Shown here: positions 41,322 through 47,762 of the stretch, in pieces
Layout: each line of letters starts with the position of its first letter
Position numbering within the stretch: the stretch's first letter is position 1
Source of the DNA: an uncultured Hungatella sp.
GTDB lineage: Bacteria > Bacillota > Clostridia > Lachnospirales > Lachnospiraceae
Assembly (NCBI GenBank): GCA_910579515.1
Contig: CAJTUV010000013.1
Location: 12,548-76,547, forward strand
Length of the DNA stretch: 64,000 nt
Direction of reading: 5' to 3'
Position numbers and translations under genes: made by a program
The notes under the pieces: model-generated
Seen by the model: the letters and a program-made list of their open reading frames with translations, nothing else
Told to the model about the DNA's origin: nothing
Databases searched by the model: none

Positions 41322-41349
41322 TTGAAAATAAAAAGGAATCCCGTAAAAT
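41322..41349 (+). promoter_or_regulatory. Probable promoter of the sigma-like gene
   Basis: TTGAAA (41322-41327) and TAAAAT (41344-41349) are 16 bases apart, each matching 5 of 6. The start codon is about 40 bases downstream, after an AAAGAGGGCAAAGGGA site. The rest of the 218-base divergent gap shows only a short dyad close to the ATPase gene. Confidence 0.5.
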
Positions 41350-41390
41350 AACAGGAAGGAACGGATTTTGGAGAAAAGAGGGCAAAGGGA

Positions 41391-41942
41391 ATGGAACAGA
41401 AAGAACAGTTCAATCTATTTGAAATGTATTTACAGGAGCTTCAGACAATCGTATCCTGTGAAGAGGCGGAAAATAAAGAGCTGACTGCACGAATCAGGAA
41501 GGGAGACGTCTTGGCAAAAAAGAGGCTGGTAGAGGGAAATTTAAAATTGGCGCTTGCCATGACCAGAGACTATTTAAACAAAGGCGTACAGGCCTCGGAT
41601 TTGGTTCAGGAGGCAAACATGGCGCTGGTTCTGACAGCAGAGGAGATGGCGGATGAAGAGAATAAAGACAGCAGCCGGACATTTGAAGAAATCTTAAGAG
41701 AGCGTATAAAAACGGCATTGGAGGAAGCGGTAGAGGAACAGGATACGGAAAGAAAAATCGGGGAGGAAATGGCGGCCAGAGTCAATATCCTTCAGGACAT
41801 TTCCAAGGAGCTGGCAGAACGGCTGGGACGGGAGCCAAAGGTAGAAGAGCTGGCAGAGCGAATGAAGATGACTCCAGATCAGATCAAAGAAATCATGAAG
41901 GTGACGATGGATGCCTTAAGCATTACAGGAGAGGAAGGCTAA
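41391..41942 (+). CDS. Sigma-70-like protein lacking region 4
   Basis: A 183-residue protein that resembles the start of a sigma-70 factor. AKKRLVEGNLKLALAMTRDYL followed by QASDLVQEANMAL matches region 2.1-2.2, which holds core RNA polymerase. The next part departs from sigma: the region 2.3-2.4 melting and -10 recognition helix (usually FSTYA...WWIRQ) is absent and replaced by an acidic stretch. KELAERLGREPKVEELAERMK then matches region 3. There is no region 4. It could bind core polymerase or an anti-sigma without directing promoters, or be a degenerate sigma. It precedes pyrH and a phosphatase on the same strand; the phosphatase starts 3 bases later. Confidence 0.8.
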   Translation: MEQKEQFNLFEMYLQELQTIVSCEEAENKELTARIRKGDVLAKKRLVEGNLKLALAMTRDYLNKGVQASDLVQEANMALVLTAEEMADEENKDSSRTFEEILRERIKTALEEAVEEQDTERKIGEEMAARVNILQDISKELAERLGREPKVEELAERMKMTPDQIKEIMKVTMDALSITGEEG

Positions 41943-41945
41943 AAG

Positions 41946-42569
41946 ATGAACTTATACTTGATACGCCATGGACAGACAGACTGGAATGTGGCGGGAAAAA
42001 TTCAGGGAAAGACAGACATTCCCTTAAATGAAACCGGAAAAAGACAGGCGGCTTGTCTTGCAAGAGGAATGGAGAAACGGCCTGTGGTTCAGATTTATAC
42101 AAGCAGTTTAAAACGAGCTTTGGAGACGGCCGAAATCATAGGAAGGAGCCAGAATGTGAAAGTGAAACCTATGAAGGAGCTGGAGGAAGTGGGTTTTGGA
42201 CATTGGGAAGGCTGTACGAACGAGGAGATAAAAAGGCAGTATCCGCGGGAATTTGAAATGTGGTGGGACGATCCATTGGCACTGGCGCCTTGCGGAGGGG
42301 AAACCCAGGAGCAGATCAGGGCCCGCTGCAGACAGGCTATGGAAACCATACTGTCTCAGGCCTGTGGGGATCTGGCCGTCGTGTCTCATGGAGCAACCTT
42401 GGCGTATATCATAGAGTATTTAATGCGGGATGATCCTATGAGCGAGGGAATTATTGTGGGCAATTCCAGTATTACGACCATAGAATTTGACCCTTTGACC
42501 GGTAAGACACAGATGGTACAGCAAAATGATAGTTCTCATTTGAAGGAAATGACTTTGCAAGAACTTTGA
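41946..42569 (+). CDS. Histidine phosphatase family protein
   Basis: A 207-residue phosphoglycerate mutase-like phosphatase. The active histidine is in LIRHGQTDWN at the N-terminus, the second in VVSHGATLAY, and the acid residue lies in ELEEVGFGHWEG. This group hydrolyses small phosphate esters; PhoE- and CobC-like activities are both possible, and no cobalamin gene is near. It starts three bases after the sigma-like gene, with GGAAGGCTAAAAG as ribosome site. pyrH has its own promoter just after. Confidence 0.9.
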   Translation: MNLYLIRHGQTDWNVAGKIQGKTDIPLNETGKRQAACLARGMEKRPVVQIYTSSLKRALETAEIIGRSQNVKVKPMKELEEVGFGHWEGCTNEEIKRQYPREFEMWWDDPLALAPCGGETQEQIRARCRQAMETILSQACGDLAVVSHGATLAYIIEYLMRDDPMSEGIIVGNSSITTIEFDPLTGKTQMVQQNDSSHLKEMTLQEL

Positions 42570-42582
42570 TTTATGCTATAAT
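42555..42582 (+). promoter_or_regulatory. Promoter of the pyrH-frr-uppS-cdsA-dxr-rseP operon
   Basis: TTGCAA (42555-42560) and a perfect, extended -10 TGCTATAAT (42574-42582) are 16 bases apart. The -35 lies inside the end of the phosphatase gene. The same TGCTATAAT core is found at the HExxH and ispG promoters. Confidence 0.68.
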
Positions 42583-42627
42583 CCCAATAGAACTCCATCG
42601 ACAAAGGAAGATAAGGAGAGGCGTCTT

Positions 42628-43329
42628 ATGAAATGGAAACGAGTGTTACTGAAGCTAAGTGGAGAAGCCTTGGCAGGCTCAAAGAAGACGGGCTTTGACG
42701 AGGATACCGTAAGGGAAGTGGCCAGGCAGGTCAAATTATCGGTGGACACAGGCGTGGAAGTGGGGATTGTGATTGGCGGAGGCAATTTTTGGCGAGGGCG
42801 TACCAGCAACGCCATAGACCGTACCAAGGCAGATCAGATCGGAATGCTGGCCACAGTCATGAACTGCATTTATGTGTCAGAAATCTTTCGAAATCTTGGC
42901 ATGGAGACGGAAATTCTGACCCCCTTTGCCTGCGGTTCCATGACGGAATTATTTTCTAAGGACAGGGCGAATCAATATTTTAAGCAGGGCAAGGTGGTCT
43001 TTTTCGCAGGAGGAACGGGACATCCCTATTTTTCCACAGATACAGGAATTATGCTTAGAGCCGTGGAAATGGAGGCGGACTGTATTCTTCTTGCCAAGTC
43101 TATAGACGGCGTTTATGACAGTGATCCGGCGAAAAACCCCCAGGCCAAAAGATACGATACCATCAGTATTGAGGAAGTCATTGACAAAAAGCTGGCGGTG
43201 GTGGATTTGACGGCTTCGATTATGTGTATGGAACATAAGATGCCTATGGCGGTATTTGATTTGAACGAAAAAGACAGTATTGCGCAGGCAATGCAGGGAA
43301 AAATAAACGGTACGATTGTGACCGTATAA
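42628..43329 (+). CDS. pyrH: UMP kinase
   Basis: A 233-residue amino-acid-kinase-fold enzyme that phosphorylates UMP to UDP in pyrimidine synthesis. Diagnostic stretches are LLKLSGEALAG, the glycine-rich GIVIGGGNFWRG, FFAGGTGHPYFSTDT and DGVYDSDPAKNP. Length and motifs are typical of bacterial PyrH, a regulated hexamer. The start follows ATAAGGAGAGGCGTCTT. It heads the conserved pyrH-frr-uppS-cdsA-dxr-rseP operon; the usual preceding rpsB-tsf genes are absent and replaced by the sigma-like and phosphatase genes. Confidence 0.97.
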   Translation: MKWKRVLLKLSGEALAGSKKTGFDEDTVREVARQVKLSVDTGVEVGIVIGGGNFWRGRTSNAIDRTKADQIGMLATVMNCIYVSEIFRNLGMETEILTPFACGSMTELFSKDRANQYFKQGKVVFFAGGTGHPYFSTDTGIMLRAVEMEADCILLAKSIDGVYDSDPAKNPQAKRYDTISIEEVIDKKLAVVDLTASIMCMEHKMPMAVFDLNEKDSIAQAMQGKINGTIVTV

Positions 43330-43343
43330 TTCAGGAGGAAGTT

Positions 43344-43898
43344 ATGGAAGAGAAGTTAAAGATGTATGAGGACAAGATGAACAAGTCTCTGGACGTGCTG
43401 CTGAGTGAATACGCCTCCATTCGGGCAGGGAGAGCAAATCCCCATGTGCTTGACAAGCTGAAGGTTGACTATTACGGAACTCCTACGCCGATTCAGCAGG
43501 TAGGCAATATTTCTGTGCCGGAAGCCAGAATGATTGTGATTCAGCCTTGGGAGAAGAGCCTATTAAAGGCTATCGAGAAAGCGATTCTGACTTCCGATTT
43601 GGGAATTAACCCAACCAACGACGGTACCGTGATCCGCCTGGTATTCCCAGAGCTGACAGAGGAGCGCAGAAAACAGCTTGCCAAGGACGTAAAGAAAAAG
43701 GGAGAAGCCACCAAGGTGGCCATGCGCAATATTCGCCGGGACGCCAATGAAACCTTTAAAAAGATGGAGAAAGCAGGAGAGTTTTCCGAGGATGATCAGT
43801 CTCTGGCAGAGGAAAAGATGCAAAAGATTACAGACAAGATGATTGAGAAGGTGGACAAGGCGGTCGAAACCAAGACAAAAGAGATTATGACAGTGTAA
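43344..43898 (+). CDS. frr: Ribosome recycling factor
   Basis: A 184-residue protein that, with EF-G, splits ribosomes after termination. The tRNA-like three-helix core is evident from MNKSLDVLLSEYASIRAGRA, LDKLKVDYYGTPTPIQQVGN, the IQPWEKS segment and NDGTVIRLVFPELTEERR. The start follows AGGAGGAAGTT, 14 bases after pyrH. Length matches the family. A GC-rich hairpin separates it from uppS. Confidence 0.97.
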   Translation: MEEKLKMYEDKMNKSLDVLLSEYASIRAGRANPHVLDKLKVDYYGTPTPIQQVGNISVPEARMIVIQPWEKSLLKAIEKAILTSDLGINPTNDGTVIRLVFPELTEERRKQLAKDVKKKGEATKVAMRNIRRDANETFKKMEKAGEFSEDDQSLAEEKMQKITDKMIEKVDKAVETKTKEIMTV

Positions 43899-43909
43899 TG
43901 GGAAATACG

Positions 43910-43931
43910 GGGGCGGGGATTTACCTGCCCC
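43910..43931 (+). other. GC-rich hairpin between frr and uppS
   Basis: GGGGCGGG (43910-43917) pairs with CCTGCCCC (43924-43931), with one wobble, around a 6-base loop. It lies 12 bases after the frr stop. Only CTTATG follows, not a T-run, so it is more likely an mRNA-processing or stability element than a full terminator; it may let frr be made in excess over uppS. Confidence 0.4.
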
Positions 43932-43956
43932 TTATGTACGTTAACGGGAGGATAGA

Positions 43957-44673
43957 ATGGGATTAGAGAATATGGTGATACCGGCCCATGTGGCTGTGAT
44001 CTTAGATGGCAATGGGCGTTGGGCGAAAAAGCGGGGGATACCCAGAGCCATGGGACATAAGGCGGGGTGCGAGACCCTGGAGACTATGGTGGAGGCTGCG
44101 GCCAGAATGGGAATTGGATACTTTACGGTATATGGATTTTCTACAGAAAACTGGAAACGGTCTGCGGAAGAGGTGAAAGCTTTGATGCAGTTGTTTCGCT
44201 ATTACATGGTAAGACTTTTAAAAGTTGCTTCTGAAAATAATGTCAGGGTAAAGATGATTGGGGAAAAAAGCCGGTTTGCGCCGGATATTATAGAGGGAAT
44301 CGACCGGCTGGTGGAAGGCACGAAAGACAATACGGGTATGACCTTTGTGATTGCGGTGAATTATGGGGGCAGAGACGAGATCGTGCGCGCGGCCAGAAAG
44401 CTGGTGAAGGATTACAGGGAGAATGGGGAAGACGTTTCCACGATTGATGAGAAATTATTTGCCTCTTATCTGGATACCGATAAAATCCCAGATCCAGATT
44501 TGCTGATTCGCACCAGTGGAGAACTGCGGCTTTCCAATTATCTTCTTTGGCAGCTTGCCTATACGGAGCTGTATATTACGGAATGTCTGTGGCCAGATTT
44601 TAATCAGGAAGAATTAGAAAAGGCCATTGTCGCGTACAATGGAAGAGAGCGGCGTTTCGGCGGCAGAAAGTAG
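43957..44673 (+). CDS. uppS: Undecaprenyl diphosphate synthase (cis-prenyltransferase)
   Basis: A 238-residue enzyme that extends farnesyl diphosphate with isopentenyl units to the C55 carrier lipid for peptidoglycan and wall polymers. AVILDGNGRWAKKRG carries the catalytic aspartate; YGFSTENWKRS and RTSGELRLSNYLLWQ are further signatures. The start has ACGGGAGGATAGA upstream. Its substrate supply (dxr, ispG) is encoded in the same region, and the carrier would serve the surface-polymer genes downstream of rseP. Confidence 0.97.
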   Translation: MGLENMVIPAHVAVILDGNGRWAKKRGIPRAMGHKAGCETLETMVEAAARMGIGYFTVYGFSTENWKRSAEEVKALMQLFRYYMVRLLKVASENNVRVKMIGEKSRFAPDIIEGIDRLVEGTKDNTGMTFVIAVNYGGRDEIVRAARKLVKDYRENGEDVSTIDEKLFASYLDTDKIPDPDLLIRTSGELRLSNYLLWQLAYTELYITECLWPDFNQEELEKAIVAYNGRERRFGGRK

Positions 44674-44688
44674 AAAAGGAGGGGCTGG

Positions 44689-45489
44689 ATGTTTACGACA
44701 CGTTTAATCAGTGGAATTGTTCTGGTCATTTTGTCCCTTGTGGTGGTTGGAGCCGGAGGAAGCATACTTTTTGGCGTTGTGGGGATGATTTCTCTTGTGG
44801 GCCTGTTTGAACTGTATCGGGTGATGAAGATTGAGAAAACTCCCCTTGGATTCATCGGATATGGAACCTGTATCGCATATTATGGCCTTTTGTGGTTTGA
44901 GGGCCAGCAGTTTGTGACGCTGATGTGTATTGCGGCTCTCATGCTTTTGATGAGCGTTTATGTGTTTACCTTTCCCAAGTACAAGACAGAAGAGATTACC
45001 ATCGTATTTTTCGGCGTCTTTTATGTAGCGGTCATGCTTTCCTATCTGTTTCAGGTCAGGCAGATGCCAGACGGCGGATATCTGGTGTGGCTGATCTTCT
45101 TAAGCTCCTGGGGGTGCGACACGTGCGCCTACTGCGTGGGAGTTTTGTTCGGGAAACATAAGCTGGCTCCGGTTTTAAGTCCCAAAAAGTCTATAGAAGG
45201 AGCCATAGGCGGCGTGGCGGGGGCTGCTGTTTTAGGATTTCTGTACGCCCTGACGTTTCAAACTCAGATGGCTGGGATAAAGAATCCTCAACTGGTCTGC
45301 GCTTTGGCCTGTGCCATAGCGGCGGTGATTTCCCAGATTGGGGACCTGGCAGCCTCTGCCATCAAAAGAAATCATCAGGTAAAAGACTACGGACATTTGA
45401 TTCCCGGACACGGCGGAGTATTGGACCGTTTTGACAGCATGATTTTTACAGCTCCGGCAATTTATTTTGCGGTAACATTTCTAAGATAA
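44689..45489 (+). CDS. cdsA: Phosphatidate cytidylyltransferase
   Basis: A 266-residue membrane enzyme making CDP-diacylglycerol from phosphatidic acid and CTP, the branch point of phospholipid synthesis. About seven hydrophobic segments are visible. The family signature near the C-terminus is intact, running from SAIKRNHQVKDYGHLIPGHG to GVLDRFDS. The start follows AAAAGGAGGGGCTGG, 15 bases after uppS. Confidence 0.95.
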   Translation: MFTTRLISGIVLVILSLVVVGAGGSILFGVVGMISLVGLFELYRVMKIEKTPLGFIGYGTCIAYYGLLWFEGQQFVTLMCIAALMLLMSVYVFTFPKYKTEEITIVFFGVFYVAVMLSYLFQVRQMPDGGYLVWLIFLSSWGCDTCAYCVGVLFGKHKLAPVLSPKKSIEGAIGGVAGAAVLGFLYALTFQTQMAGIKNPQLVCALACAIAAVISQIGDLAASAIKRNHQVKDYGHLIPGHGGVLDRFDSMIFTAPAIYFAVTFLR

Positions 45490-45506
45490 CAGATAGGAGC
45501 GCTTGA

Positions 45507-46679
45507 ATGGAGATAAGGATGAAGAAGATTTCAATTTTAGGTTCCACTGGTTCCATCGGAACTCAGACATTGGATATTGTGAGGAATCAGGGGGATATTC
45601 AGGTGACTGCCCTGGCGGCGGGAAGCAATATTGATTTGCTGGAAAAGCAGATTAGAGAGTTTCGTCCTTCTGTTGCCTGCGTCTGGGATTCGGATAAGGC
45701 AAGACAGCTGAAGGGAAGAATTGCCGATCTTTTTGTAAAGGTTGTTTCCGGTATGGAGGGACTGACTGAGGCGGCTGTTGAAAAAGACGCCCAGATTGTG
45801 GTCACCGCTGTTGTGGGCATGATCGGGATTCGCCCTACCATTGAGGCCATGAAAGCAGGAAAAGACATTGCTCTGGCTAATAAAGAGACCCTGGTGACGG
45901 CAGGTCATCTGATTATGCCTCTGGCAAGAGAAATGGGAGTGGGCATTCTTCCTGTGGACAGTGAGCACAGCGCTATTTTTCAGTGCCTGAACGGAGAAAA
46001 TAAAAGACAGATACACAAAATTCTTCTCACAGCCTCCGGCGGCCCGTTTCGGGGAAGAACCAGACAAGAGCTGAAGGAAATCCAGGTGGAGGATGCCTTA
46101 AGGCATCCGAACTGGAGTATGGGAAAAAAGATTACCATTGATTCCTCTACGATGGTGAATAAGGGGCTGGAGGTCATGGAGGCCAGATGGCTGTTTGATG
46201 TAAACATGGATCAGGTTCAGGTAGTGGTTCAGCCCAAAAGCGTGATTCACTCCATGGTGGAGTTTGAGGACGGAGCGGTGATGGCTCAGCTGGGAACGCC
46301 GGACATGAAACTTCCGATCCAGTATGCCCTTTATTATCCAGAGCGGCGGTATCTGCCAGGAGAACGGCTGGATTTTTGGACCATGAATCAGATCGCTTTT
46401 GAAAAGCCGGATTTTGAGAATTTTCCTGGACTTAGACTGGCATATGAGGCGGGGAAAAAGGGAGGCTCTATGCCTACGGTGTACAATGCGGCAAACGAGT
46501 ATGCGGTCAGTGAATTTTTGAATCGCCGTATTGCGTATCTGGAAATTGCAGAGATGATTGAGAAAGCTATGGAAAACCATAGAACTATAGAAAATCCTAC
46601 GGTCGAAGAGATTCTTAAGACAGAACAAGAGACGTATGAGCTGCTGAAAACGCAGCATGCCGGAAAGATGATAGGTTAG
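45507..46679 (+). CDS. dxr: 1-deoxy-D-xylulose 5-phosphate reductoisomerase
   Basis: A 390-residue NADPH-dependent enzyme catalysing the second step of the MEP isoprenoid pathway. The nucleotide-binding start is SILGSTGSIGTQTLDI; the metal and substrate residues lie in PVDSEHSAIFQCL and STMVNKGLEVMEA. ATG 45507 has AGGAGC six bases upstream; ATG 45519 (MKKISILG) is an alternative that would match the shortest homologues. ispG of the same pathway is encoded 9 kb downstream, after the inserted block. Confidence 0.96.
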   Translation: MEIRMKKISILGSTGSIGTQTLDIVRNQGDIQVTALAAGSNIDLLEKQIREFRPSVACVWDSDKARQLKGRIADLFVKVVSGMEGLTEAAVEKDAQIVVTAVVGMIGIRPTIEAMKAGKDIALANKETLVTAGHLIMPLAREMGVGILPVDSEHSAIFQCLNGENKRQIHKILLTASGGPFRGRTRQELKEIQVEDALRHPNWSMGKKITIDSSTMVNKGLEVMEARWLFDVNMDQVQVVVQPKSVIHSMVEFEDGAVMAQLGTPDMKLPIQYALYYPERRYLPGERLDFWTMNQIAFEKPDFENFPGLRLAYEAGKKGGSMPTVYNAANEYAVSEFLNRRIAYLEIAEMIEKAMENHRTIENPTVEEILKTEQETYELLKTQHAGKMIG

Positions 46680-46695
46680 GAGGCAGACAGAATAT

Positions 46696-47754
46696 ATGAG
46701 CATAATTGCAGCGGTTCTGGTATTTGGATTGATTATTTTGATTCATGAGTTTGGGCACTTTATTGTGGCGAAGAAATGCGGAATCGGGGTTGTGGAATTT
46801 TCAATAGGAATGGGACCGAGACTATGGAGCACGGAAAAAGGAGAGACCCGTTATTCCATCAAGGCGTTTCCGTTTGGGGGGTCCTGTATGATGCTGGGAG
46901 AGGATGAAAATGAATCCAATCCGAAAGCCTTTAACAATAAGCCGGTTTGGGCCCGAATTGCGGTAGTGGCTGCAGGGCCGATATTTAATTTTATTCTGGC
47001 CTTTCTGTTTGGAATTGTGATTGTGTGCGCAGCCGGATACGATTCCCCTCAGTTAATCGGCGTTTCGGATGGATTTCCGGCCCAGGAACAGGGGATGGAG
47101 GCAGGAGACAGGATTACAAAACTGAATAACGAGCCTGTGGTGGTTTATCGGGACATTACTCTGTATATGCTGCTTCATCCTACGGAGACGATAAAGGTGG
47201 AATATGAACGGCCTTTGGAAGACGGGAAGACCATGGAAAAACGGACCGCGGTGATTACGCCGAAATATTCGGAGGAGACAGGGACCTATATGCTGGGCAT
47301 CATGGTCAGTGGTCAGTACCGTCCGGCCAATGGATTGGCAGAGATATTGAAATATGGAGCTTATGAAGGGATATACTGTATTAAAACAGCCATAAAAAGC
47401 ATTGGCATGATGTTTCGGGGGCAGGTGGGGATGGATGATATGGCCGGACCCGTGCGAATGGTCAGCATTATCGACGACACGGTGAAGGAGACAATCCCCT
47501 ATGGAATCGAGACCGTGATTCTGACTTTGATGAATCTGTGTATTTTGTTAAGCTCCAGTTTAGGCGTTATGAATCTTCTGCCAGTTCCGGCTTTAGACGG
47601 AGGAAGGCTGGTGTTTCTGTTTCTGGAGGTAGTCAGGGGAAAACCGATTGATAAGGAGAAAGAGGGCATGGTGCACATGGCTGGCATGGCCCTGCTTATG
47701 GGACTTATGCTGCTGGTTCTTTTTAATGATATTTCGTTACTGTTTTTTAAATAG
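46696..47754 (+). CDS. rseP: Site-2 intramembrane zinc metalloprotease
   Basis: A 352-residue M50-family protease that cleaves membrane-bound anti-sigma factors and signal-peptide remnants. The first membrane segment carries the zinc motif HEFGH (LIHEFGHFIVAKK), the second ligand site is NLLPVPALDGGRL, and a PDZ domain lies between (about 120-200). Four membrane segments are seen. The start follows TTAGGAGGCAGACAG. It ends the conserved operon; ispG, which normally follows, is displaced by 8 kb. Confidence 0.95.
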   Translation: MSIIAAVLVFGLIILIHEFGHFIVAKKCGIGVVEFSIGMGPRLWSTEKGETRYSIKAFPFGGSCMMLGEDENESNPKAFNNKPVWARIAVVAAGPIFNFILAFLFGIVIVCAAGYDSPQLIGVSDGFPAQEQGMEAGDRITKLNNEPVVVYRDITLYMLLHPTETIKVEYERPLEDGKTMEKRTAVITPKYSEETGTYMLGIMVSGQYRPANGLAEILKYGAYEGIYCIKTAIKSIGMMFRGQVGMDDMAGPVRMVSIIDDTVKETIPYGIETVILTLMNLCILLSSSLGVMNLLPVPALDGGRLVFLFLEVVRGKPIDKEKEGMVHMAGMALLMGLMLLVLFNDISLLFFK

Positions 47755-47762
47755 GGGGATTT

